The position numbers and the translations under genes are program-made. This document shows, piece after piece, positions 1 through 5,892 of a stretch of DNA of 28,852 bases. The stretch comes from a virus: positions 1 to 28,852 of IMG/VR virus record IMGVR_UViG_3300043772_002120. One strand, 5' to 3'. The notes under the pieces are model-generated. The model was not told the DNA's origin and did no database searches. It worked only from the letters and a program-made list of their open reading frames with translations. Position 1 is the first letter of the stretch. Each line of letters starts with the position of its first letter.

Positions 1-153
1 GAATCCCCGCGCCTTCCGAATGGTAGAACGGGCGAATTCAACGTCATCGTCATCCGCCATAGGATGAGTGAGACGAAGCAATGCGTCCATCATGTCAGGT
101 GATGCATCGATCATGTGTTGAGTGATCTTTCTGTCAGTGTGTAGTGGTATCAT
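1..153 (-). CDS. Hypothetical protein, C-terminus outside the window
   Basis: The first 51 codons of a leftward gene run off the left edge without a stop. The start is the ATG at 153-151, 12 bases after the stop of the gene upstream. The visible part begins MIPLHTDRKITQHMIDASPD and continues with an acidic stretch of four Asp near residues 33-36, then a basic segment. It looks like an ordinary soluble helical phage protein, but I recognise no family. It is the last visible member of the 1-3996 leftward operon. No Shine-Dalgarno sequence precedes the start, as for its neighbours. Confidence 0.6.
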   Translation of the reverse strand, partial: MIPLHTDRKITQHMIDASPDMMDALLRLTHPMADDDDVEFARSTIRKARGF

Positions 154-165
154 TTTGATTTGTTT

Positions 166-504
166 TTAGATTGTGTAGCGAAGTCTGTCTGATGAATTGA
201 CAAGCTCACGGAATAGCTTGCTTGGCATCTTCACCATTTTGTCGAAGAGATCCAACTGAACTCCCGCAGGGCCGAAATATCCCGAATCCACGGGACACAT
301 CTCATCCGCCACCACGTTCTTTTCATCTTCGTTCAGGACGCATATGCCATTGCATTCGGAGCCGATCAGACCGAAAGCATCGTATGCCCCATAAAGCATA
401 AGTCTGAATCGGTTTTTACCCTTCTTCACAATCCTGTCCCGCGAGACTCCGACATACGGGCCGACACGGGGATAGCTGAATATGTTTTTCTGTTCTGTTT
501 TCAT
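166..504 (-). CDS. Hypothetical protein, 112 aa
   Basis: An ORF of 112 residues that begins MKTEQKNIFSYPRVGPYVGV. Its ATG overlaps the stop of the upstream gene by one base (TAATG), so translation is probably coupled. The protein mixes beta-like segments (residues 32-60) with a C-terminal amphipathic helix and has two scattered Cys residues but no metal-binding pattern. There is no signal peptide or membrane segment. I recognise no family. It belongs to the left operon, next to other small accessory genes, so a role in host take-over is possible but is inference only. Confidence 0.6.
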   Translation of the reverse strand: MKTEQKNIFSYPRVGPYVGVSRDRIVKKGKNRFRLMLYGAYDAFGLIGSECNGICVLNEDEKNVVADEMCPVDSGYFGPAGVQLDLFDKMVKMPSKLFRELVNSSDRLRYTI

Positions 505-683
505 TAGAGTGTCTTTCCTTTCGATGGTGAGGACATGACAATAGCTTTCGCAGTAGCCCGTGCAGCCGCTTCGACTCTATCAAGCGTTTCCTGTGACACT
601 CTGGTATATTTATGCGCCCGATTATTCGTAGCGTATTCCAGAATGTATTTTTTGACTTTGGATTTATTGATCAGGTTATTCAT
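504..683 (-). CDS. Small basic helical protein, possible histone-fold-like
   Basis: I start this at the ATG at 683-681 (MNNLINKSKVKKYILEYA) rather than further upstream, because the upstream extension lies inside the neighbouring gene. The 59 residues comprise a basic first helix, a short loop with a Thr-Arg-Val-Ser motif near residues 26-29, a long second helix, and the C-terminus SSPSKGKTL. The helix, loop, long-helix order recalls half of a histone fold, and similar KSKVKKYIL plus PSKGKT patterns occur in small phage proteins, but this comparison is from memory. DNA binding is plausible from charge and order. It overlaps the upstream gene by 8 bases. Confidence 0.6.
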   Translation of the reverse strand: MNNLINKSKVKKYILEYATNNRAHKYTRVSQETLDRVEAAARATAKAIVMSSPSKGKTL

Positions 684-834
684 TGTCTTCACCCTCCGAG
701 AAAACGATGAGTGCAGGACTCCCTGCAAGATTGGAAACTTCAATCTGCATGGAATGATAGTTGTCATTCTGGACAACGATTTCTTTCTCTCCGTCAAATA
801 CGGAGAGCGATTTGATTAGGTCTTTTACTTTCAT
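676..834 (-). CDS. Small phage protein of the M-x-V-K-D-L-I type, 52 aa
   Basis: Start ATG 834-832, preceded by an A-rich leader ending ACACC and no Shine-Dalgarno sequence. The protein begins MKVKDLIKSLSVFDGEKEIV, a pattern (MxVKDLIxxLxxFDxxxEVVV) seen in many small phage proteins of unknown function. A helix is followed by three beta-strands. The gene at 5893-6069 has a similar opening (MTYKQLSGLI), so the phage may carry two distant members. The C-terminus is acidic (EGEDNE). It overlaps the following gene by 8 bases. Confidence 0.65.
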   Translation of the reverse strand: MKVKDLIKSLSVFDGEKEIVVQNDNYHSMQIEVSNLAGSPALIVFSEGEDNE

Positions 835-845
835 GGTGTGGTTTT

Positions 846-1007
846 TTATTTGGTTTTTGTGCTGTTGCGATAGGCGTTGAATGCGTCGAAGCATTGTTCA
901 AGTGCTTTGGGATCGTATGCAGTGAGGAACTTTCGGATCTCTGGTGAGAGGATGATCACTGAAACGGCGTCATTCAATTGCTTTGTGATTTCTTCAGGTG
1001 TTTTCAT
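846..1007 (-). CDS. Hypothetical protein, 53 aa
   Basis: Start ATG 1007-1005 (MKTPEEITKQLNDAVSVIIL). A longer in-frame reading would run through the hairpin-rich intergenic region and into the DUF932 gene, so I reject it. The 53 residues are predicted mostly helical, with a hydrophobic patch at residues 14-20, and end with a basic KTK tail. No family recognised. The leader is AATAAACCACACA just before ATG, and two stable hairpins lie between it and the upstream gene. Confidence 0.55.
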   Translation of the reverse strand: MKTPEEITKQLNDAVSVIILSPEIRKFLTAYDPKALEQCFDAFNAYRNSTKTK

Positions 1008-1021
1008 TGTGTGGTTTATTC

Positions 1022-1062
1022 GGGGAAGATTCCCCATTCTGCCCTCTCCGAAGAGAGGACAG
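1022..1062 (-). promoter_or_regulatory. Two leader hairpins, one with a UUCG tetraloop
   Basis: On the minus-strand transcript the sequence between the DUF932 gene and the 53-aa gene folds into a 10-bp stem (1039-1048 with 1053-1062) capped by a C(UUCG)G tetraloop. The 1042/1059 position is a U-G wobble on the minus RNA but a C/A mismatch on the plus RNA, which assigns the structure to the leftward message. A second hairpin, GGGGA-4-TCCCC, lies at 1022-1035. No U-tract follows, so this looks like an RNA stabiliser or processing site rather than a terminator. Confidence 0.6.
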
Positions 1063-1077
1063 ATGGGAAACCCTCGC

Positions 1078-2115
1078 CTAGTTGGCAAGGACTGACTGCC
1101 TGACAGCCTCGCGGCCACGGGAGAGCATCTTGTCACGATCTCCCGCGAGCATGGCGATGAAATTGCGCTTATGCTCTGCTGCTGAACCAAGCTGCGAGCG
1201 GTAAACCCGCGAGGCAAGGTTAGCTTTGCGGCCCGTGCCGTTTCCGCTTGTCCAGTATTCGGTTGCACCATTGGCGAGGTCATAGAGGTTGCGCCCATTG
1301 TTCCCGATACCATTGGCGAACAAATCAGCAATCTCTCGTGCCGCATTCATCGAACGGGTAGCGAGTTTGTTTTCCTTGGCATCTGTGGTCATGCAGAAGT
1401 ATCCCGCCGCCATAGCGAGCGCATCATTAGCGTCACATGCATGGTTTGCAAGGTATTCCATGACTTTGACCAACTCCACGCGACCCTTCAGGATAGCGTT
1501 CAGGAGGTCACCGAGCCCTTCAAGCGCGAATTCGGCGTTTTTGGTATGGTAAACCTTCAGGACGTTTTCCGCCGCATCCCGTGACCATTGGAAGGTATTC
1601 ATGCAGACAATGCGGATTGCGGAATCGAAAGATTCCATAGCAATCGTGCCATCATGCGAGGTGACAAAGTTAAGATTTGCCTTGAATTTGTCCCCATTGA
1701 TGACCATGTCAGAGTTTCCAATGTCACAGGAAATGGAAAACTTCTTTCCACGTTCCAAGGTGCAAACCGATGTGACAGCGCAATCCAGATCGCGCAAAGA
1801 TTTTTGCATAACATTCCAGATTTCCCGATTGCTTATGACTTTGTATCCTGCTTTCGGAATGTGAAGCGGAACCAAGGCATCACGCCCCGAAAGATCAGGG
1901 CGAACTTTGCGGTGATCCGCAACGAGGACTTTGTAGTCTTCAAGGGTTGCCTGTTCCCCGTCCACCTGAACGTAAGCGGGGCTTTCGATGATATCGAAGA
2001 GCATTTCTTCAACTTCTTTGTCATCGATGACCGCAACGTGTTTCGCGAGGTTATGCCATTCTGTCCCTTGGTTGCTTTTGACCATATCCCAAGGCATTTC
2101 GATTTTGTGACTCAT
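1078..2115 (-). CDS. DUF932-family phage/plasmid-like protein
   Basis: 345 residues from the ATG at 2115-2113 (MSHKIEMPWDMVKSNQGTEW). The opening, the segment that tests inputs around residues 40-110, and the central NLNFVTSHDG and VCMNTF motifs match the DUF932 family (also modelled as phage/plasmid-like protein TIGR03299). These proteins are common on phages and plasmids. Their biochemical role is unknown; links to DNA replication or repair have been suggested. Length is normal. It has its own promoter (2203-2230) and an unusually long A/C-rich leader of about 80 bases. The C-terminal 90 residues are basic (SRVYRSQLGSAAEHKRNF). Confidence 0.85.
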   Translation of the reverse strand: MSHKIEMPWDMVKSNQGTEWHNLAKHVAVIDDKEVEEMLFDIIESPAYVQVDGEQATLEDYKVLVADHRKVRPDLSGRDALVPLHIPKAGYKVISNREIWNVMQKSLRDLDCAVTSVCTLERGKKFSISCDIGNSDMVINGDKFKANLNFVTSHDGTIAMESFDSAIRIVCMNTFQWSRDAAENVLKVYHTKNAEFALEGLGDLLNAILKGRVELVKVMEYLANHACDANDALAMAAGYFCMTTDAKENKLATRSMNAAREIADLFANGIGNNGRNLYDLANGATEYWTSGNGTGRKANLASRVYRSQLGSAAEHKRNFIAMLAGDRDKMLSRGREAVRQSVLAN

Positions 2116-2159
2116 ATGTGTTTTTGTGTTTGTGTTTTTGTGGTTTTGTTCGCCGCCCT

Positions 2160-2397
2160 TTGTCACCTTCTATCGAAGGGCAGAGGTTGGCCAACGAAAG
2201 TAAAAATAGCTTGGGTTTTCGCGTTGTCAAATGTTTTTTTTGACATGGAAAGAAAAAAGATTTTGCCCCTTGTCACCTTGTTTTTCGGGAGTGTCATCAT
2301 AGCGGGGCGGGAAAGAAAATCGTTTTGCGGGGCATTTAAAGCGCGAAAATCGGGCGGGACGGGGCGGAGGATCGGACTCCGCGCACCTTGTCACCTT
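2160..2397 (+). repeat. Three TTGTCACCTT direct repeats in the non-coding leader
   Basis: The exact 10-mer TTGTCACCTT occurs at 2160-2169, 2270-2279 and 2388-2397, spaced 110 and 118 bases, all outside genes. A related TGTCAC lies at 2694-2699 in the next intergenic region. On the leftward transcript the element reads AAGGTGACAA. In the first and fourth cases GTGACA sits directly before the 3' arm of a hairpin. It could be a protein-binding site on DNA or RNA; I cannot name the binder. Confidence 0.55.
2203..2230 (-). promoter_or_regulatory. Promoter for the DUF932 gene
   Basis: On the minus strand: TTGACA (2230-2225), 16 bases, TATTTT (2208-2203). The predicted start is near 2196, leaving a leader of about 80 bases. 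The -35 is perfect and the -10 fits the TAnnTT form shared by other promoters in this window. The -35 overlaps one arm of a perfect inverted repeat TGTCAAA-7-TTTGACA (2225-2245), a likely operator. Confidence 0.6.
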
Positions 2398-2403
2398 CAG
2401 GAA

Positions 2404-2655
2404 TCAATGCGAATCCCCAGCCCGTGCCACCTTCGCCCTGACAATAGCATTGTGCATTGCGTTTCGTTTATCAATCGCAACGTCAAATTTCAGGTTTAAT
2501 TTATCGTATTCCTTTGCGAGGTGTTGCGCTGTTTCGGACTCTCCGCCCGAATAATCATCCGCAAGGGCAATCGCGGCCCCCGCAAGCTTCATTGCCTCAA
2601 AGAATAGTTCACGCAAGGCGGAATCCCCTTGCCCGTTTTCATGGTGTTTTTTCAT
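2404..2655 (-). CDS. Hypothetical helical protein, 83 aa
   Basis: Start ATG 2655-2653 (MKKHHENGQG). The 83 residues are largely helical, with alternating Ala/Leu-rich and charged segments (residues 13-33 and 40-70) that could form a short coiled coil. It ends before a 288-base non-coding leader. A second ATG 13 bases further on, in another frame, has the local ACACC-ATG context but opens only 17 codons, so I rejected it. No family recognised. Confidence 0.55.
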   Translation of the reverse strand: MKKHHENGQGDSALRELFFEAMKLAGAAIALADDYSGGESETAQHLAKEYDKLNLKFDVAIDKRNAMHNAIVRAKVARAGDSH

Positions 2656-2669
2656 TTTGGTTTTTAGTT

Positions 2670-2713
2670 GGGGATTTTCCCCGTTCCGCCCCCTGTCACT
2701 ATGCAAGGGGCGG
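2670..2713 (-). promoter_or_regulatory. Leader hairpins before the 83-aa gene
   Basis: A perfect 7-bp stem, CCGCCCC (2686-2692) with GGGGCGG (2707-2713), whose loop contains GTGACA on the minus RNA, is followed by GGGGA-3-TCCCC (2670-2682). The same order, a strong stem, then GGGGA-n-TCCCC, then an A-rich start, occurs before the 53-aa gene at 1022-1062. No U-tract follows, so it is unlikely to be a simple terminator. Confidence 0.5.
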
Positions 2714-2732
2714 CGGCGGGAAAGACAGCCCG

Positions 2733-3590
2733 TCAGTGAACACCAATTGCAATAGGAACACCGCGAAACTTCTCTGATCCGCAGGCATGGCCTGAAGGAG
2801 TGCAGTCCCCGCATTTCCCCGAACAGACAAAAACGCGCTTTCCAGCCTGTTCCCGAACGTCCCGCGCATAGTCCGCAAATCCCGCATTTCGTTTGCTCTG
2901 ATAAGCTTTCCCGTGGTCTTTGGCCGTTTCGATAGCTATAAACTCGCCCCGTGCAATGGGGAGGCGGGAAACGGCTTGTTTTTCCGCCTCTGTCCCCTTC
3001 CCTCCACTTGAAAGGTTCAGGAGGTAGTTAGACGGGAAACGTGCCCCGCTGTCCGCATAGGCGAGCAACAAGGCCCAAGATTTGCTGTATCCGTAAACCT
3101 GAAGATCAGGACGGGCGAAACAGAGGCGGAACCAGAACGCGAGGATTTCGGGGGACGCGAAGTCTCCATCTACATAAAGACGGACAATCGCCCCTTGCGG
3201 GAGAGCCATCCAAGCCGCGACAATCTCATCTTTCCCCGCTTTAGTGCGGAGGCGGATACTGTTGACCAGTTGGCGCATAAATGCCGCAGGATAACGCCAC
3301 GCTTTGAAAGAGTAGCAGAATCCCCCCATAAGATCACCTGATGCCCCGTAGAGACAGGCTCCCGCTTGTGGGCAGTCAATCCCTGCGAGACTGGAAAACG
3401 CATAGAAAGGAAGCTTGGAATTTCCACCCTCCGCAAAGACTGACGGAAGCTTCCCCGAATCAATCCGCCGATAGCAGGATTGCCAACCGATTCCGCGAGA
3501 CATAAAGAGACCGCGCAAAGGTTCGACAGATTGCGCTTCCACGCATTGCAGAGCGCCCGAATAGAGGGACAAAGTGAATTGTTTTTTCAT
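2733..3590 (-). CDS. GP88-like phage protein
   Basis: 285 residues from ATG 3590-3588. Features of the GP88 family (first named for a mycobacteriophage protein) are visible: early Cys residues (C73, C79, C92) in the CP...C...CYS arrangement, the conserved VDGDF signature at residues 140-144 (family R-x-H-x-x-GDF-x-S), a following aromatic segment PDLQVYGYSKSW (161-172), and a C-terminal Cys cluster (C256, C260, C263, C270). The Cys groups suggest a bound metal or iron-sulfur centre. The biochemical function is not known to me. The start is preceded by AATCAACACC. It lies 8 bases from its upstream neighbour. Confidence 0.7.
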   Translation of the reverse strand: MKKQFTLSLYSGALQCVEAQSVEPLRGLFMSRGIGWQSCYRRIDSGKLPSVFAEGGNSKLPFYAFSSLAGIDCPQAGACLYGASGDLMGGFCYSFKAWRYPAAFMRQLVNSIRLRTKAGKDEIVAAWMALPQGAIVRLYVDGDFASPEILAFWFRLCFARPDLQVYGYSKSWALLLAYADSGARFPSNYLLNLSSGGKGTEAEKQAVSRLPIARGEFIAIETAKDHGKAYQSKRNAGFADYARDVREQAGKRVFVCSGKCGDCTPSGHACGSEKFRGVPIAIGVH

Positions 3591-3598
3591 GGTGTTGA

Positions 3599-3784
3599 TT
3601 AGGAAACTTTTTTAAGGTCTTTTATGTAAACAAGAATATTTGCGCGCAGCGCAGGAGAATAAACAAGGGCCTTTTTTGCGTATTTTTTTGGATCTTCTAA
3701 AAGAGTGACCAAATCGGAAACTCTTTCCCCCTCATATTGTGATACTCTGTAGGAGTCAATTTTGTATTGTGCGTTATTTTTCAT
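3599..3784 (-). CDS. Hypothetical protein, 61 aa
   Basis: Start ATG 3784-3782 with the recurring context AACAACACC-ATG. The 61 residues begin MKNNAQYKIDSYRVSQYEGE and are Lys- and Tyr-rich, with an amphipathic helix at residues 20-40 and a beta-like C-terminus ending KKVS. No family recognised. It fits between the membrane protein upstream (8-base gap) and the GP88-like gene (8-base gap), so it is clearly within the same transcript. Confidence 0.55.
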   Translation of the reverse strand: MKNNAQYKIDSYRVSQYEGERVSDLVTLLEDPKKYAKKALVYSPALRANILVYIKDLKKVS

Positions 3785-3792
3785 GGTGTTGT

Positions 3793-3996
3793 TTAGTGTT
3801 GAAAAAAGAAGTTGACCAGAGAGACCCCGAAAACAAAAAGCACACTTCCCCCCACGCATAGCGCAAAGAAAGAAGCCTGCTTGAATTCACGAATGATCCC
3901 GTGAGCATAGAACGCAAAGCGGGACGGATTGCGAATAATGGCGCGAACGTGCAAGGCACAGCGTCCGCCTGATGATGATGGTGATTTGTTTTCCAT
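3793..3996 (-). CDS. Small single-span membrane protein, 67 aa
   Basis: Start ATG 3996-3994 (MENKSPSSSGG). A polar, basic N-terminal half is followed by one hydrophobic segment at residues 41-64 (SFFALCVGGSVLFVFGVSLV) that should span the membrane, with the C-terminus close to it. This is the first gene of the leftward operon and faces the control region 3997-4228. An overlapping frame on the same strand also stays open, but it lacks a membrane pattern and is His/Ser-rich junk. A role in superinfection exclusion or lysis control is possible but unsupported. Confidence 0.5.
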   Translation of the reverse strand: MENKSPSSSGGRCALHVRAIIRNPSRFAFYAHGIIREFKQASFFALCVGGSVLFVFGVSLVNFFFQH

Positions 3997-4120
3997 ACGG
4001 GGACACTATCGGACGGGGGACAAATAAAGGCAAGGGAAATTTTCAAACTATTTTTAGCAAATCGATAAACCTTAATTAGAATAATTACAAATAAGAATTG
4101 ACGTAGTGCGGGAGAGGGTA

Positions 4121-4157
4121 GGACACGAAATGTCCGAGGGGGTAAGACATTGATGTC
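4121..4157. promoter_or_regulatory. Two tandem palindromes between divergent genes (operator candidates)
   Basis: GGACA-5-TGTCC (4121-4135) and GACAT-2-ATGTC (4146-4157) are perfect inverted repeats sharing a GTA(G/A)GACA...ATGTCC core, centred about 24 bases apart. They lie between the leftward operon (first ATG 3996) and the rightward promoter at 4192. Two similar dyads in a divergent region are typical of repressor operators. The cognate repressor is not obvious; the double-HTH protein at 11884-12195 is one candidate. Confidence 0.6.
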
Positions 4158-4191
4158 CTATGCCCCAGAAAAAAAAGATCAAAAAAAACAT

Positions 4192-4219
4192 TTGACAATT
4201 AATCGGGGGATGATACCTT
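4192..4219 (+). promoter_or_regulatory. Rightward promoter
   Basis: TTGACA (4192-4197), 16 bases, TACCTT (4214-4219) followed by GG. It also reads TTG, 19 bases, TAnnTT-G-G, close to the Bacteroidota promoter form. The ATG at 4229 begins only 9 bases after the -10, so the transcript would start within about 3 bases of the start codon and be nearly leaderless. Confidence 0.65.
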
Positions 4220-4228
4220 GGCCAACGT

Positions 4229-4510
4229 ATGGGAAACACCACCACAAAAACGGGCGCGGGGAACATCACCGCCGCGCAGTTGCAAGACCTCCACAATCAT
4301 TTCGCGAAATTCTTTGGCGTGCCAGCGCGGAAGACTCGGCGGGTGCTTGTGGCGATTATGCCAGACGGGAAAGAGCATGTCATTAAACGCACGTTCGGAA
4401 GACACTATAACAGCCCAGACTCTGGGCGGGGTTGCTTCCCCCTGTCCTATGCCAAGCAAGTATGGAAAGAGGAGGGTGCGCGTATTGTCTCGCGTTCGGT
4501 TCTCGTCTAA
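4229..4510 (+). CDS. Hypothetical protein, 93 aa
   Basis: Start ATG at 4229 (MGNTTTKTGAGNITAAQLQD), directly downstream of a strong promoter and with no room for a ribosome-binding site. The 93 residues contain an N-terminal helix (14-28), a basic patch (34-38) and a beta-like IMPDGKEHVIKR stretch. An overlapping frame starting 11 bases earlier is Arg/Pro-rich and less protein-like. I see no HTH. A terminator follows 20 bases after the stop, so this is a single-gene transcript, perhaps an early control protein. Function unknown. Confidence 0.6.
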   Translation: MGNTTTKTGAGNITAAQLQDLHNHFAKFFGVPARKTRRVLVAIMPDGKEHVIKRTFGRHYNSPDSGRGCFPLSYAKQVWKEEGARIVSRSVLV

Positions 4511-4530
4511 TCGGTAGTCTCTTAATCAGC

Positions 4531-4566
4531 CCCGTCAGGCGAAAGCTTGGCGGGGTTTTTCTTTTC
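4531..4566 (+). terminator. Rho-independent terminator
   Basis: CCCCGTCA (4531-4538) pairs with the arm ending in CGGGG at 4556, giving about 8 bp with one G-U, and is followed by TTTTTCTTTT. It closes the 93-aa gene transcript. Confidence 0.75.
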
Positions 4567-4776
4567 GGGGTTTGCCCCTATGCTTGCGGGGTTGCTCCCC
4601 GTGCATGGTGCGCGTTCGCGTTGCTTGCCATTGTGCGCTTACTCTGTCAGCTTCCGAGGGTCATCATAGCGGACGCCCAATCAAAGCGCCTCTGCTGGCC
4701 GTATAAGCGGAGACTCATCTATCAAGTCATAGGATCGGGGCAGGATGGCGCGACAAGCGCGAACCAGCTATCAGTG
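4567..4776. other. Non-coding tract with GC-rich hairpins
   Basis: No credible gene lies between the terminator and the HNH gene. This first part contains GGGG-4-CCCC (4567-4578) and an interrupted 9-bp hairpin, ATGC plus CGGGG with CCCCG plus GCAT (4580-4606). The short ORFs on both strands have biased, Pro/Arg/Cys-rich translations without protein character. Confidence 0.4.
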
Positions 4777-4900
4777 CGGACGGGGGGCGGGACGGACGGG
4801 ACAGAGTAGACGGGGACGGCGGGACGCTGGCGAGCGTAGGAGCGGGACAGCGTAGCGGGGCAGGACAGCGGACAGGACAGAGCGGGACAGCCTGCGGGAA
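4777..4900 (+). repeat. G-rich tract with repeated GGGACAG units (possible origin or packaging site)
   Basis: The + strand is dominated by GGGAC and GGACAG units. AGCGGGACAG occurs exactly at 4841-4850 and 4881-4890, 40 bases apart. CAGGACAG occurs at 4861-4868 and 4873-4880. Five GGACAG copies lie within 4798-4890. A small hairpin (ACGCT-4-AGCGT) sits at 4824-4837. Iterated non-coding motifs like this can be replication iterons, packaging sites or G-quadruplex formers; nothing here decides between them. Confidence 0.45.
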
Positions 4901-5017
4901 CCCATGACACATGACTATTACCTATCATCACACAGACCCCCACCACACCCGTGTTGACCCCATGTTCTCATTAGCGAAGGCGGCATCACACACAAAATAC
5001 CTGATCTCAAATATTGT
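4901..5017. other. Non-coding spacer before the HNH cassette
   Basis: I see no gene or strong structure here. Base composition changes from G-rich to AT-rich, which marks the left boundary of the inserted-looking HNH cassette. Confidence 0.35.
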
Positions 5018-5046
5018 TTGACAAAACTAATCTTAGTAACTACATT
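5018..5046 (+). promoter_or_regulatory. Promoter of the HNH cassette
   Basis: TTGACA (5018-5023), 17 bases, TACATT (5041-5046). The ATG at 5053 follows after only 6 bases, so the predicted start falls on or next to the start codon, giving a leaderless message. Confidence 0.6.
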
Positions 5047-5052
5047 GCTAGT

Positions 5053-5628
5053 ATGAAACTCAAATACGCCAAACTTAAAAACAAAGAAGCTATCAAGATT
5101 TTTCGTAGAATTCTGGAAGAAATTGAGAAATTACACCAATTAGAGGAAGAAGAGGTTGATGATTTTAGTTCTTCCTTCTGGAAGGAGATAAAGCTCACTG
5201 ATGGAGCAAAGATCTGCTACGAGAATTATCGTAGGTGTTTACAGAGAAAACAGGCCAGAAGGGTTTATCGCGCCATGATGGACACTTATATGAATCATTA
5301 TGGGGATAGACTGGTTACCCCAGAAGCCCGCAGACGCCACTCTCAGAGACGCCGCACATTAAAGTCTGCTAAGAAAGATTCCAAGGTTCGCACAAAGATT
5401 CTTTCCATTAATGTTGGCCCTTGTAAGTGTTACTGGTGTGGTGTTAAGTTACCAACTGGTGGACACGCTGACCATATTGTGCCATTGTCCAAGGGTGGTA
5501 GCCACACCTGTGATAACATTGTAGCTGCCTGTAAGATATGCAACGAGACCAAGAAAGATACGATGCCCGACTCCAAGGATCTACCGATTCACATGGAGCT
5601 TCAGCTACCACTGATTCACCACTCTTGA
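5053..5628 (+). CDS. HNH endonuclease
   Basis: 191 residues. I use the ATG at 5053 rather than the in-frame TTG at 5014, because that TTG lies within the promoter. The N-terminal 120 residues are helical, Lys/Glu-rich and then strongly basic (RRRHSQRRR near 93-101), suited to DNA binding. The C-terminal HNH domain shows C126 and C129, the HADHI motif (138-142, catalytic His), N155, and C160/C163 completing the zinc site. It is AT-richer than the surroundings and looks like a free-standing homing-type nuclease cassette together with the next small gene. Confidence 0.85.
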   Translation: MKLKYAKLKNKEAIKIFRRILEEIEKLHQLEEEEVDDFSSSFWKEIKLTDGAKICYENYRRCLQRKQARRVYRAMMDTYMNHYGDRLVTPEARRRHSQRRRTLKSAKKDSKVRTKILSINVGPCKCYWCGVKLPTGGHADHIVPLSKGGSHTCDNIVAACKICNETKKDTMPDSKDLPIHMELQLPLIHHS

Positions 5629-5765
5629 GGGACAACACCAAGTATCAGAGGAAGTATTACTCTAAGAATAAGGAGAAGGTGAAGGATAGGGTTCGGCGTT
5701 GGAGGGCCAAGAACAGGAAGAAATACAATGAGTATATGCGGAATCTCCGCAAGAAAAAAGCCTAA
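5625..5765 (+). CDS. Small highly basic protein after the HNH gene
   Basis: 46 residues from a TTG at 5625-5627 that overlaps the HNH stop (TTGA). About half the residues are Lys or Arg, with Tyr repeats (YQRKYYSKNKEKVKDRVRRW) forming one long basic helix. Similar Lys/Arg/Asn-rich tails accompany HNH genes in phages. It could be a DNA-binding partner, or the remnant of a longer nuclease. An ATG start at 5538 is possible but would lie wholly inside the HNH gene. Stop at 5763-5765. Confidence 0.5.
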   Translation: MRDNTKYQRKYYSKNKEKVKDRVRRWRAKNRKKYNEYMRNLRKKKA

Positions 5766-5784
5766 CTACCCCCACCCCCGTCTC

Positions 5785-5800
5785 TTCTCTTTCTAGAGAA
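5785..5800. other. Hairpin between convergent genes
   Basis: TTCTCT-4-AGAGAA is a perfect 6-bp stem in the spacer (5766-5892) where rightward and leftward transcription meet. It has no clear U-tract, so it is at best a weak bidirectional terminator. I see nothing else in this spacer. Confidence 0.35.
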
Positions 5801-5892
5801 CCCCCTACCCCCTTGTTTTAAGCTATCCCCGTCTCAGATATTTTTCTCTGATATGTTTACGGCTTATACATATTGGGGGGAATGTGTCGATA

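Noticed and set aside
1588-2499. Rightward 303-codon frame opposite the DUF932 gene
   Set aside because: It is a shadow of a well-supported family protein on the other strand and continues into the repeat-bearing leader.
4192-4203. Match of TTGACAATTAAT to the trp/tac promoter as vector contamination
   Set aside because: The similarity stops after 13 bases and the -10 and downstream sequence differ. The promoter fits others in this window.
4722-4946. Leftward frames in the G-rich tract
   Set aside because: Products are Pro/Ser/Cys repeats produced by the GGGAC motif and have no plausible start or neighbour.
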